In this document: positions 43,440-54,353 of the stretch, piece after piece | How positions within the stretch are numbered: the stretch's first letter is position 1 | Layout of the letters: each line of letters starts with the position of its first letter | From: Brachionus manjavacas | Taxonomy: Eukaryota > Rotifera > Eurotatoria > Ploima > Brachionidae | NCBI GenBank assembly: GCA_019054805.1 | Contig: JAHQIY010000023.1 | Span: 310,001-374,000, forward strand | Reading direction: 5' to 3' | Length of the DNA: 64,000 nt | Made by a program: the position numbers and the translations under genes | Notes under the pieces: generated by a model | What the model was told of the DNA's origin: nothing | Seen by the model: the letters and a program-made list of their open reading frames with translations, nothing else | The model's database searches: none

Positions 43440-46220
43440 TCTGCGTCTCTATCCATGACAGAGATTTCTTTATCAAGTACATCCAGATCGATTAACACAA
43501 CAGGTAATTTAAGTTTCTATTATACGAACGCAACAAGCTTAAACAACAAGATGCATCTCTTGCAGGCTTTCGTATCAAGCTCTTCTCCAAACATTATAGA
43601 CATTTCAGAGACTTGATTTAATGGAAGCTCAGTCTCCGAGCTGTACGGCTACCAAACATACAGGGCAGATCGTAAATGCAATAATATGGGCGGAGGTGTT
43701 TGTATTTACGTTCACGGCATTCAATCTCGTGAAGCATCTGATATCGTTCTTTTGAGCTCGGATTGTGAACAAGTCTGGTTGTCAATTAGTCTTGTAGAAG
43801 ATCGCCCACTACTAATTGGCTGTACAGACCACCTCAACAAACTAGCAACATTTATCCTGCTACCGAATACAGTTTATTGAAATCACTAAAAGCTGCAGCA
43901 CAGCTAGTAAGACGCAAAGTATACTCCAGTATTGTTGTGATGGGTGATTTCAACATTGCAGACGCTGAATGGAGTGATGACGGTACACCAGTTCTGTTAA
44001 ATGAATCGTCTCCAAATCTATTGATAAGTGATGCAATCACTAATACAAGCTTTGTTCAACTTGTTACTGGCTTTACTTTTATAAATGAAGGAAATTTAGT
44101 TAGCCTCCTCGATCTAATCCTGGTAAGTGATCCTAACCGTGTGACACCTATAGAAATCGGCCCTCCATTTGTGACCAGCTCTTTAAGGACCCATTGTAGC
44201 CTGAGATTTGAAATCATTTCAAAAGCTTCAAGGCAACAGCCGTTTGACAGTAGGTGCTTTGATTGGAGAAGAGCAAATTACGCTTCAATGGTTCCTTATT
44301 TGAAAGATATTGATTGGAAAACAACCTTTGAGACTTTCTCAATCCAAAATAGCTACTCTGCTTTCCTCAAAACATTCGTTCAGGCATCGAGTCTTTTCGT
44401 CCAGAAACGAAAGGTTCCCAGAGGATTGACAAAACCGCCTTGGTGGAATATCCATATTGCCAAGCTTATTCGCCGCAAAAGACGTCTCTTCTTAGCGATT
44501 CGCACTAATAAGGAAGACTTATTACTATTAGAAAAATATAAACTTGCATGCAAACAAGTGAAGAAGTTAGTCAAGCAGAATTTAATTGCTTTCGAACAGA
44601 AATTGGCACAAGATTCAAAAAAGAATCCGAAGAAACTCTTCTCATATATCGAAGATTATAACTCTTCTCTCTTCTCATATATCGAAGATGAATCGAAGAT
44701 TTTCAAAAGGTGAAATCATTGCTGCTATTAAAGATTCTGCCGGACTGATCATCACAGACAAGGTAAGCATATGCAGTACATTAAATGAATTTTTCCATTC
44801 TGTTTTTGATAAACCGACTCCATTGGCAATTATCAATCATGCGAAGGAAGCTTTTTAAATACGATAACAACCTTGTCCTGGTTTCCGAGTTGAAGACATA
44901 GTTACACCTGAAACGGTACTTTCCAAACTTAAAAGACTTTGTAGCGAAAAAAACACTGGAGTTGATCAAGTAACTACACACCCCCTCAAAATGTGTGAAG
45001 AAGCCCTTTGCGGCCCTTTCTCAGATCTTTATGTTCAATCATTGACTCTTTCGGCTGTCCCGAAAGAGAGGAAAGAGGCAAATGTATTTCCTATCTTCAA
45101 AAAAGGTAGTAGAATGGATGTAGCTAATTACCGTCCGGTCTCACTTACTTCTGTTCCTTGCAAAGTATTGGAATCGATCATCAAGGACTATATTGTCAAG
45201 CATCTTATTAAGAATAATCTTCTCTCAAAAAAACAACATGGCTTCGTTCCTAAAAAGGCTTGTGTTACCAATTTACTCGAAACTGTTGACTTTTTGAGTG
45301 ACGCAATGAGTCGAAAGGTACCTACTGATGTAATATACCTTGACTTTGCGAAAGCATTTGACAAGGTCTCACATGAACTACTCCTGGTAAAATTAGCGGC
45401 TTATGGTATTCCAGTTCTTAAAGTTGATTGGATTCGCTCCTTCCTATCAGGCCGAAAGCAACCAGTCGTTACTGGTAGCGTTGTTTCCGATTGAAAGCCA
45501 GTTACTAGCGGAGTACCTCAAGGATCCGTTCTTGGTCCTCTCCTCTTCGTAATATATGTCAATGACTTGCCTGATGTATGTAGATCTATCTGCAAGCTTT
45601 ATGTAGATGATACAAGGCTAATGAGCCATGTGACCAATGAGGATGAATTCAAAATGCTTCAACAGGACCTCGATAATTTAGAAGACTGGTCATTGTACTG
45701 GAAGATGAGCTTTAATCAGATTAAATGTGTAAGCATGCATCTTGGTGTTGAAAACAGATGTCACGACTACATTATGGATGGTCAAAAACTAGCAAAAACA
45801 AGTAAAGAGCGTGACCTGGGAATTATCATTACCAGTGACCTAAAATCAGGAGAACAATTTAAAAGAGCAGCAGCGAGAGCCTCGATGGTAGCATCAAGAA
45901 TAAAAAACACATTCACCTACTTCTCTCTCGAACTTGTAAACCTGCTCTTTAAGTCATTCGTTAGGCCGCACCTTGAGTTTGCAGTCGGCGCTTGGAATCC
46001 GTATCCAGCAGGTCATACAAGAAAGGGTCAGTTAGCTATTGAGAGACAGATCATTAGAAATTGTTTAGTTCGATATAACTTTTTTACAAACAGGACAGCT
46101 GGTAACTGGAACACAATAGACATAACAACTAGGAGCACAGTCAACACGAATAAATTTAAAAATCGAATTGATAAACTTCTCGGGTATAGTAAAGCTGCAT
46201 ATGATAACTTGACGTAGGCT
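43440..46220 (+). pseudogene. LINE (non-LTR retrotransposon): endonuclease + reverse transcriptase
   Basis: Starts with FYYTNATSLNNKMHLLQAFV and MGGGVCIYVHG (APE endonuclease N-terminus), continues with VMGDFNIADAEW and the DLILVSD region, a basic linker (KRKVPRGLTKPPWWN), then RT blocks IFKKGSRMDVANYRPVSLTS, DVIYLDFAKAFDKVSHELLL, SGVPQGSVLGPLLFVIYVND, and the catalytic LYVDDTRL. It ends with HTRKGQLAIERQ fused to LVRYNFFTNRTAGNWN, where about 100 residues of the usual C-terminus are missing. Several frameshifts and stops, e.g. near 43,878, 44,712 and 45,493. The architecture is that of the CR1/L2/Jockey-like group; the clade is not fixed. Confidence 0.88.
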
Positions 46221-46296
46221 GTTAAAGCAGATCGTCTACTGACGATTCTGCTCGGGATCCTCGATCCCCCACAGCTTGTATACTACTACTACTACT
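46221..46296 (+). repeat. LINE 3' UTR and ACT microsatellite tail
   Basis: G/C-rich 3' UTR (ctgctcgggatcctcgatcc) ending in tactactactactact immediately before the right copy of the direct repeat. A short tandem-repeat tail instead of poly(A) is typical of CR1-like LINEs. Confidence 0.75.
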
Positions 46297-46315
46297 AAGT
46301 TTTGCTGGCATAACA
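46297..46315 (+). repeat. Right copy of the 19-22 bp direct repeat
   Basis: Identical to 39,914-39,932, directly following the LINE microsatellite tail. Confidence 0.75.
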
Positions 46316-46334
46316 AATTCTATATTTAATTTTT

Positions 46335-46510
46335 AAAATTTGTAAGCCAAATTCTACCTTTGCAAAACTTAAACAAGCTAGAAGTGCTTCAGAAAACTAT
46401 CAAGCGCTCAAAAAGGTGTTAGAACCAATAGATAGTTCATCATCTGGTGAGTATATTACAGCAGAAGAGGATAGTTTCAACAATTCGAAACTATCCCTGA
46501 TTCATCGCTA
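46335..46510 (+). pseudogene. Possible exon remnant, unidentified
   Basis: One frame encodes STFAKLKQARSASENYQALK and PIDSSSSGEYITAEEDSFNN before a stop. The composition (charged, Ser-rich, low in the usual A/T-driven residues) looks like real coding sequence. It could be an upstream exon of the EnSpm-like gene starting near 48,336, now separated by inserted transposons, but no splice link can be shown. Confidence 0.3.
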
Positions 46511-46879
46511 ATTCAGACACTATTCTCGTTTAATTTTACCGACAGTTGTACTAAGAGATTTTGAGTTGTTTTTTATTTTTAATTTTACGGTATTTAAAAA
46601 AATTTTATATTTTTAGTTTTAAAAATCTAATTATCTTTTAAGTTACTTTAATATTACTAAACAAGAAATGAATATGTTGTTTAAAGAAATCGAAGCTTTA
46701 AATCCTAAAAATATTATTCAAAATTTTAAAAATTACTCAACATCAAATAATTATCTTGTTTTGATTGAGGATGGCCGTAGAGGTAATTTAAGATTTTTGA
46801 CCACCTAAAAATTCATTCAATGATAATAAATCTTTTAAACAAAGGATTTAAAAGTGAAGAGTTTTATCAACTTATCCAG

Positions 46880-47330
46880 AAATTGAAATATAAGAAATTT
46901 CGTTTATGAAAAATGCGAAAAAACGATTCATTTGTGTCATGATGAGAGTACTTTTCGGTGTAGAGAGCAATCAACATTTTATTGGAGTATTAAAAATCAA
47001 CCAAGATTTTATAATAAAGGCAGAGGAAGAAGCATTATGGTCTCAGATTTTTTGGTCCTCCATCCTACTAGTCCATATTTTTCTCTGGCAAAACAAGAAA
47101 TGTCACTTGGTGTAAAAAAATATCCATCTTTATTAGATCCAACAAAAATTTCTTATCTAGAAAACACTTGTTCTGGAAGTATGTGTGTTGGTGGTGATAA
47201 TTATTTTGAATATGATATGATACTTTCTCAATTTGAAAGGCTTTTCCAAATTTTAAAGTTTAAGACTGAGTTCAAAGAGCATTAGTTTGAGATCATTGTG
47301 GTAAACGAACTCATGCTGCTAAATCAGTGA
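46880..47330 (+). pseudogene. DDE-type transposase fragment
   Basis: One frame reads CHDESTFRCREQSTFYWSIK, then YNKGRGRSIMVSDFL, SYLENTCSGSMCVGGDNYFE and MILSQFERLFQILKF. This resembles a metazoan/fungal DDE transposase-like family with the signatures HDES, KGxGxxIMVSDF and a later Gly-Asp-Asn block. Only the first catalytic region is convincing. Frameshifts at both ends; no terminal repeats identified. Confidence 0.55.
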
Positions 47331-47417
47331 ATATAATAAATATTTAGTGGCCGACCAAATCAGTGGCCGCTTGTTGGGGTTTTCTTGAAATTATACGGTC
47401 GGTCTATCATTTAGCCA

Positions 47418-47494
47418 TGAGCCGGCCGGCCAACTCACGGCTGAGCTCAAATCATCATTTTCAAAAATCTTTGAAAATCTTTAAAAAATTCTCT
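47418..47494 (+). repeat. 77-bp direct repeat, left copy
   Basis: Begins tgagccggccggccaactca and is identical over 77 bp to 48,176-48,252. The two copies bracket a minus-strand LINE fragment. Its G/C-rich start is unusual for the region. Confidence 0.85.
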
Positions 47495-47784
47495 TTGAAT
47501 TAATTGAAGCAAGCATGAAAATGCTTTTCCAGATCTCCATTTAAAATCTTATTTTCGTAAGTAATAATCAAATCAATGCTCTTAACAGAAAACATGGTGC
47601 ATCATGAAGCTTTTAACATACTTAAATTACTAACAGTCTCGAATCGGCTTTTTGAGTTGAGTGAGAATAGATTCTAAAGATCATCGTTTAGACAGACTAC
47701 AACTTTGTCATAGTACTTTTTTAAAAGTATCCAAAAGCTAAAATTCTTCCTTGGAAGTAGCTTAAGAAAAGATCATCTCTCTAA

Positions 47785-48127
47785 ACTTTGTCGAAGGCTT
47801 TTTCGACATCAAATGAAGCTATTTTGACACCCGATCCTTTCGAAACATAGTTGAGTTTGGTTTTTTTGACTAAAAAAATGCATGATTACACCAAGTTTTC
47901 TTTCTAAAACCGAATTGGTTATTATTAACTTTATAAAGCACTGTTGAGTGATAAAGTATTAATTTTTCTAGAATTTGGGTCAAACAATTCGATATAGAAA
48001 TTGGCCTTACTTTGTTCAAGTTTGAGTTATTCTTTGAATGATCTTTTAAGATTGGGTTAATTTTAGAGATATTAAACCCAGAAGGGATAATGTTCAGAAA
48101 TAATAAATAGGTTGAGATTTCTTTCAT
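47785..48127 (-). pseudogene. LINE reverse transcriptase fragment (different family)
   Basis: The minus strand reads IPSGFNISKINPILKDHSKN, VRPISISNCLTQILEKLI, NNQFGFRKKTWCNHAFF, then after a frameshift GVKIASFDVEKAFDKV. These are RT fingers and motif A of a non-LTR retrotransposon. It differs clearly from the LINE at 43,440. Confidence 0.75.
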
Positions 48128-48175
48128 TATGCTATTAACTTATTTTTTTTAATGCGGAATTTTTTTTCAAATTTT

Positions 48176-48252
48176 TGAGCCGGCCGGCCAACTCACGGCT
48201 GAGCTCAAATCATCATTTTCAAAAATCTTTGAAAATCTTTAAAAAATTCTCT
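48176..48252 (+). repeat. 77-bp direct repeat, right copy
   Basis: Identical to 47,418-47,494. The offset between the copies is 758 bp. Confidence 0.85.
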
Positions 48253-48335
48253 CTTAAAAATTATTAAATTATCAATTAATAATTTTTATTTTATTATATT
48301 TATTACATAACAATTTTTTTTACTTTAGAAATTAT

Positions 48336-50358
48336 TTTAGGGTAAAGAGAAAACATAGAAGAACTCTAATATTAAGTGAAAGTGAAGATGATGATAATTT
48401 ACCAATAGCAAGCAAATCAAAGACTCCAAAAACCGAAAAATTTATGAGGAAAAAATTAAACCAAGATAATGATGACGATAATGAGGACAATGGAATATTT
48501 TACTTGGTCCAGTTTATTTCAAGTCATGATAGATTTGATATTGTATCAGAACGTTTAGTTATTTTAGATAAAAAAGACAGTTTTTTTGGAAAGGTAAAAC
48601 ACTATTCTAAATTATATCAAGTCAAAATTCTTAAAAAGGGTAATGTATAGTTATTTCATCAATTTATTTTTCAGATATAAAAATAAAGCAGAAAAATCAA
48701 ATTTTTAGTGATATTATTACTGGAAATATTTATAAATTTGAACCAGGAGTTTTGAATTTAATTTTATTTGCAGATGCCGTTAGTTACAATAAATCAGGTA
48801 ACAATTCTATATGGACATTGATGTCTTCAGTTGCTGAATTGCCTCCTCTCTTGCGGGAATCTTTTGACAACATAATTATTCATTCTTCTTAGAGTGGATC
48901 AAGTCTGGATTTTAATTTATGGCTCAAAAAATATAATAGTGAAATAGATGGTATCATCTTAAATGGAATTCAATGGTGTGAAAAGAAAATAAATATCAAG
49001 ATTTTAGGATTTATTTCAGATTCTCACGCTGGATCAAAAGCTTGCAATTCTAACCAATTTAATGGCTACTATGGGTGCATCAAATGTCTTCATCCTGGTC
49101 AAAGAATTAACAATGTTATGGTGTATCCTGTATTACCTAATATTTTTAATAGAACACATGAAACATATTGTAAACAGGTTGAGAGAGCAAATTCTACAAA
49201 AATTTGTATAGAAGGGGTCAAAGGTTTTTCTTATTTATCAAACTGGATAAAAATACCTGATAATGTGATAATTGACTACAAGCATCTGAGTCTGATTGGT
49301 ACATTCAAGAAAATGTTCAACAGCTTTTTTGATAGAAATAATTGGCACCATAATTTTTATCTAGGTAAATCTTTTTAATTAAAGATAGTGAAATTCTAAA
49401 AATTTTTATAAAATAAAAGGAAAAGTTATAAATTTTATTGATAATCGTCTAATGAATGTTAAACTACCTACTGAAATAAAGAGAAAAACAAGACCAATTG
49501 AAGATAGACATTTTTATAAAGCTAATGAATTTAGGACAATATTATTCTATCTTTCATTCGGAATCTTCAAAGGCATTTTAAAAGATATATATTTAATGAA
49601 TTTATTGAAGTTTGTTATTTTCATGAGACTTTTGTGTCAAGATGAAATAACTAAAGAAGAATTAAACGATGCTCAAAAAATAATTATTGATTTTATCACG
49701 GAATTTGAATCTCTTTACGGTCAAATAAATATGACATCAAATCTTCACACTCATATTCACCTCCCAGAACAAGTAAAAAATTTTGGACCTTTAAACAAAA
49801 CGTCATGCTTTCCTTTTGAAAATGTTTTCAAAATGACACGTGATCTGTTTTACGGTACAAGAAATTATGAAGGACAAATAATCATGAATTTTGACCGAAG
49901 AAAGAATATAAGTGGTTTTAGAAAAACAAATAATAGATGAATTTTGTCAAAAAAATCATATAATTAAAAATAATATAACCATTCTTAAAAGTAATAGAGC
50001 TTTATTCAATAAATTAGAGTATCATTCTGTTGATTATGACAGGAGGTTTGAATCTTTAAACAACAACTTAATACAATATGAAAATGAAAAATCCTTGCTC
50101 TATGGCTGTATCATTCGTGTATATTAATGAGTCTTGTTTTGTTTTGGTAAAAAAATTTAAACAAAATAAAAAAGACTGTTTTTATAATAATTTTAGTATT
50201 GAATGCTCAAAATATATAGACAAGTTTTTTCAAATAGGAGAATTTGTTGAAATATTTGAGCTAATAAAATTGGAAAGGATCAGTCCTCGCTGTATTTCAG
50301 TTAGTACAGATAATGGTCTAGTAATAAGCCCAACAAATGATTTAACAGAATTTGATTG
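48336..50358 (+). pseudogene. EnSpm/CACTA-like transposase gene, decayed, with small introns
   Basis: A possible acceptor lies just before 48,336. Exon 1 ends at 48,639 (FYLVQFISSHDRFDIVSE). An intron 48,640-48,674 (GT..AG, 35 bp) keeps the frame into DIKIKQKNQIFSDI, LFADAVSYNKSGNNSIW, ILGFISDSHAGSKACNSNQF, NGYYGCIKCLHPGQ and IDYKHLSLIGTFKKMF. A second intron, 49,365-49,419 (55 bp), leads to ANEFRTILFYLSFGIFKGIL, SLYGQINMTSNLHTHIHLPE and FPFENVFKMTRDLFYGTRNY. These match the metazoan Tnp2/EnSpm-like family. Defects: a TAG at 48,890-48,892 at a probable Trp position, and frameshifts near 49,912 and 50,115. The C-terminus (ISPRCISVSTDNGLVISPTN) is family-like. Confidence 0.75.
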
Positions 50359-50572
50359 AATCTTTTATACTAAAAATTTTTTTATTTGAATTTTTCATTT
50401 TTCATTATTCTAATATAAATAAACGCGATTTAACTTCACGATTTTAAACATTTTTTCAGTGAATAAAAAAATAACATATATTTTCCAAAAAACTAGTAAA
50501 ATGTATAGCGTTTTTTAACCTTTTTCAATAAACGCGACTTAACTCGACAAAAAACGCGTTTTTTTTTTCTCG

Positions 50573-50680
50573 GGAATCTGTTAAACGGCAAGAATATGTT
50601 TGGTGTTAAAACAACTTCAAATGGACCAAGGAAAAATTTTCAAAATTAAGTTGTATTCCCATCAAGAATAAAAATTTAAA
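50573..50680 (-). pseudogene. Diverged relic of the membrane-protein exon
   Basis: The minus strand encodes FILDGNTT, then after two stops KFFLGPFEVVLTPNIFLPFN, aligning with FIFDGKTTYFLNCFFGPFVA and VLTPHVFLPLY of the exon at 33,356. The DNA match (about 100 bp against 26,028-26,125) is clear but much weaker than among the other copies, so this is an older copy. Confidence 0.7.
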
Positions 50681-51221
50681 TGCAAAAATAATCCATTTTA
50701 GCATTTATATATAAAATGTATTATTTTAAAATTTATTTTTTAAAAACTTTAACTGATTTTTTAAATCTAAAAAATAAAAACCAATTAATAGCCAAAGTCT
50801 CTTACTAAAATTATCATGATTAAATATAACAAATTAACAATTAGCTAAGCGTTATACAAATTTTAATATTTATGTCACAACAAATATTTAAATATATGTT
50901 ACATAATATTTAAAAAAAGAAAAAGTCACATAGTTATTTCCATTCCAAAGCTAGAGACATTTTACCAAGACTACCGACTTCAAGTTGCTTGCCTAATGAA
51001 AAAGGACAGTAACGATGTCTTTACATCAAATAAAAATTTTGTATTTGTATTAATTATTTTGTATTTTGTATTTAATAATTAAAATATTAAATTAAAATAA
51101 AATAATAATTTAAAGCAAAGTTTTAAAAAAATTTAATAATTTAAAATAAATTTTCAAATTATATTAAATTTGAAAATTTTAAATAATTAAAACAATAATT
51201 TAAAAATAAATTGAGTAGTAT
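50681..51221. other. A/T-rich intergenic DNA
   Basis: Nothing coding seen. A short less A/T-biased patch at 50,940-51,030 (ttccattccaaagctagaga) may be the 3' end of a decayed retroelement, but this cannot be supported. Confidence 0.5.
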
Positions 51222-52491
51222 TTGGTTAAATTTTTTGTGTTTGAATTACAAAATGTATCCAATGTTGAAATAAAATTGAAAAAGTGCGATGTTTCAAATA
51301 TTTTTTTCAGTTTCAAAAATAAATTAATTTTAATTATTGTATTGTATTGCAAACATGAAAAACTTAGTTTTTTTTATTAATTTTGACTTTGGGTTTGTGA
51401 AATGATTATCCTTAATGATTATATTTGAAGTTAAAAAAAACTATCTACGCTCTGTTTTCCATTTTTGATAAATTAAGTATTTGTTAAAATGCACCAGACG
51501 AAAGTAAATTATCACTAGAGTCAAATATTATTAGAAAAAAAAAAGTTTTTCGGGTCTTAGTGGGTTAGGTAAACCATGGTAAACTGGAACAATTCTTGTT
51601 CTCAGATTTAATGAACTATTAGTTGACCTAATCTAAAAATTGTTCACCTTTTTTGAAATTTATTCATCATCTATTTAGAAAAAAAGCTAATGTAATGATA
51701 AAAAATAAGATAGAAAAAATAATTACATCAAAAATTTAAAGTTTGGTGGAGTAGGTAAATTTTGCTAAATAGATAAATCTATGTCCCCAAAGTCAAACAC
51801 TTAGGGTGAAAAATTAATTTTAATTTTCTTTAATCTTTAATTTATGCTGAAAGGCAAAGTTTTAAGTAGAGAGCGCATTTGGGTATTTGGGATTGTTGAA
51901 AGAGTAATACCAAGTCAACCAGATTAGAGCAAATGCTAAGCTATTTCTAAAGCTCCTTCAAATTAAAAATAAAATAAAATTAAATATTTTGGTTCACCTT
52001 AATTCTATTTTGAACAAAAATATTGGGTGAACCAATAGTTCACATAACCTGGGAACAAGAATTTTTCGGATAATAAGTGAACTTTGGTTCACCTAACCGA
52101 CTAGACCCAGTTTTTCAACGACTGAAGATAAACTTTAATCTGAATGAATTATTTTTCTTTTTATTCATTTTTTTTTAATTTTTTATTATTTAACTTTATT
52201 TTTAGTTTTTAAATATGTTTTTATTCTGAAGGAGCATTTGCTCGGTAAAAAATAAAATAAATGAATTGTTTTAAAGTTAAAAAAAGAATTTTCAATATTT
52301 TTTTTCAAATTTCCAAGCAAAAATTCATCTCATTCTATTTCACCAAAGAGTTTAATTTCAAATATGAAAATTTTTGCAATATAAACTTAAAATTATTTTT
52401 TTTTTGAAACTGAAAAAAATATTTGAAACATCGCACTTTTTCAATTTTAACATTGGTTACATTTTGTAATTCAAACACAAAAAATTAAACC
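51222..52491. mobile_element. Foldback-type element with about 100-bp terminal inverted repeats
   Basis: 51,222-51,325 is the near-perfect reverse complement of 52,389-52,491 (tgcgatgtttcaaatatttt against its complement). An inner, weaker pair follows: 51,547-51,640 against 52,024-52,118 (ggttaggtaaacc/ggttcacctaacc and attcttgttct/gggaacaagaat). The interior has no significant coding sequence. The terminal symmetry suggests a nonautonomous DNA transposon or foldback element. No clear target duplication was found. Confidence 0.6.
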
Positions 52492-52999
52492 ATTTCTATT
52501 TGCATACTTATATTTAGTCAGATCCCGTAAAATCAACACAACTCTTCTAACATTTTTGGGACTTATTTTATTAAAACGATCCCATACTCGGCACAAAAAA
52601 TAAGTTATTTCGATGGAACTCTCTTTAAAAAACTTTAACAAAAATCTGATAAAGAATAGGATATTTTTACTTTTTTTTCCAAGACTCTTTAGGCTCAATA
52701 TTTTTTATTATACTCATTTAACTCTTTATCTAAGGTACTTAATTTTGCATAAGCATTTTTGACTGATAAAATGTCACTAATAATAAATAATAATTTTTGC
52801 ATTTGTACAATTAAAAGTAAATATATCAATAATAATTCACAAACACAAAAATCCTTAAAAATTTAAATAAATATTCAAATGCTAAAATTTTCAATTATTT
52901 TATTCAAATTTTAATATTTTTAATATTTTAGTTGATTTTACTTGAAATTCAAATTAATTTTCAAATTTAAATTAAATTCGAATTTTAAGTGGTTAGAAA

Positions 53000-53765
53000 G
53001 ATGCAAACATTACCCATATATTTTAAAAGGGAGTCAAGACAGAACCCTCAAATTACAGGCCCATTTCACCAACAGAAGTTTCTTGTAAAATAATGAAACT
53101 TATTATTCGAGATGCTACAATGGACCATCAATCTTATAATATTGATATCTAATTTGATTATTAATAATTTTCTGTTAAAGAAAATTAATATCTGCAGCAG
53201 CTTGGAGTCCATGTACTAAAAAGGACTCGAACATTTTGGAACGAGTGCAAAGACGAGCCACGAAATTAGTGTCTAGTTTAAGAAATCTGGACTATGATAA
53301 AAGACTTACTAAGTTAGGGTTGACGACACTCAAGAAAAGACGAGATCGTGGAGACTTAATTGAAACATTTAAAATAATGAATTGTTTTAGCGCAGTCAAA
53401 TGGCAGAATCCGTACATTAAAAGCCATGCACTAACAAGTAATGGTCCAGCTGGTGGAATCCGAGGACATCACAAAAGATTGACCAAACAAATGTCAAGGA
53501 TCAAAGTGAGAGAGAACTTTCTAACAAATAGAGTGGTTAATGCGTGGAACGAGTTACCGATAGAGGTTGTAAATTAAAAATCTAAAAATGAATTCAAAAA
53601 CAAATTGGATATCTTTTTGAAACAAAAATAATTAATTTTTTACTTAATCTTTTTAAGACATATTTTAAAATCAGACAGCTACCATAGCAAGGCTAGATAT
53701 AGCATTGCTCCGCAGTTGGTCTGCTGTAGCTTTTTTTTTATTATTATTATTTTGGTTATTTATAT
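53000..53765 (+). pseudogene. LINE fragment with internal deletion and ATT tail
   Basis: The first part reads NYRPISPTEVSCKIMKLIIR (RT). After about 53,180 it jumps to the C-terminal domain: AAWSPCTKKDSNILERVQRR, ATKLVSSLRNLDYDKRLTKL and VRENFLTNRVVNAWNELPIE, ending at 53,577. A G/C-richer 3' UTR (gctccgcagttggtctgctg) ends in an ATT microsatellite at about 53,740-53,752. The palm and catalytic motifs are deleted. It supplies the type of C-terminus missing from the LINE at 43,440. Confidence 0.8.
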
Positions 53766-53938
53766 ATAAATATTTTTGGTTATTATCTCTTTGGTTAATT
53801 TAGTGATACATATTTTGTTTCATAATCAAAGTTTAAAAAGCTCAATTATGTTAATTTAAATTAATGAAAAAGAATTTAATTTTTGTTATATTTGTTTTCA
53901 TTCAGTCATCTTTTTTTATTTCTGACTCTTATTCAGAG

Positions 53939-54237
53939 CAGACTTGTTTTTAAGCCACAAGTCTTAAGTCAAGTCAAGTCAATGACCTAAAATTTTTTTC
54001 AATGAAATAAATTCTAAATAAACCACAATCTTAAAACTATATCGGTCAGAATTATCTGCATTTATCCACAAGGTTCAGCCTTCAGACAAATAGCATATTT
54101 CGTTGAATAACGCATATTTATAAATAGGTGATACATTTCTCAAAGAAATGGAATATAATTTTCAATTTGGTCAAGTCTTAACTTTGACTAAAATTCTTGT
54201 GACTTGGACTTAAAACTGCGACTTATAAACAAGTCTG
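53939..54237. mobile_element. hAT-type MITE, 299 bp
   Basis: Ends CAGACTTGTTTTTAAG and, reverse-complemented, CAGACTTGTTTATAAG: terminal inverted repeats of about 40 bp. It is flanked by a perfect 8-bp direct repeat attcagag (53,931-53,938 and 54,238-54,245). An 8-bp duplication with CAG termini is characteristic of hAT transposons. The inside is rich in the pentamer aagtc and noncoding. Confidence 0.85.
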
Positions 54238-54347
54238 ATTCAGAGACAACTACTAAGTGATTAATCACATATAAAGTCCGAGTCTGGACTTTGAAAAAAG
54301 ATAATTCAGATTAATAGGGATAAATTGACAGAAAATTTCCAAAACAC

Positions 54348-54353
54348 TTTATT
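54348..54353 (-). promoter_or_regulatory. AATAAA polyadenylation signal overlapping the stop codon
   Basis: The last base of the Angel-like TAA stop (54,355-54,353) is the first A of AATAAA. A 3' UTR would be very short, as is common in compact genomes. Confidence 0.5.

Noticed and set aside
52471..52698. 75-codon minus-strand frame at the right arm of the foldback element
   Set aside because: Starts in noncoding inverted-repeat DNA; Lys/Phe/Ile-rich without motif or homologous copy.
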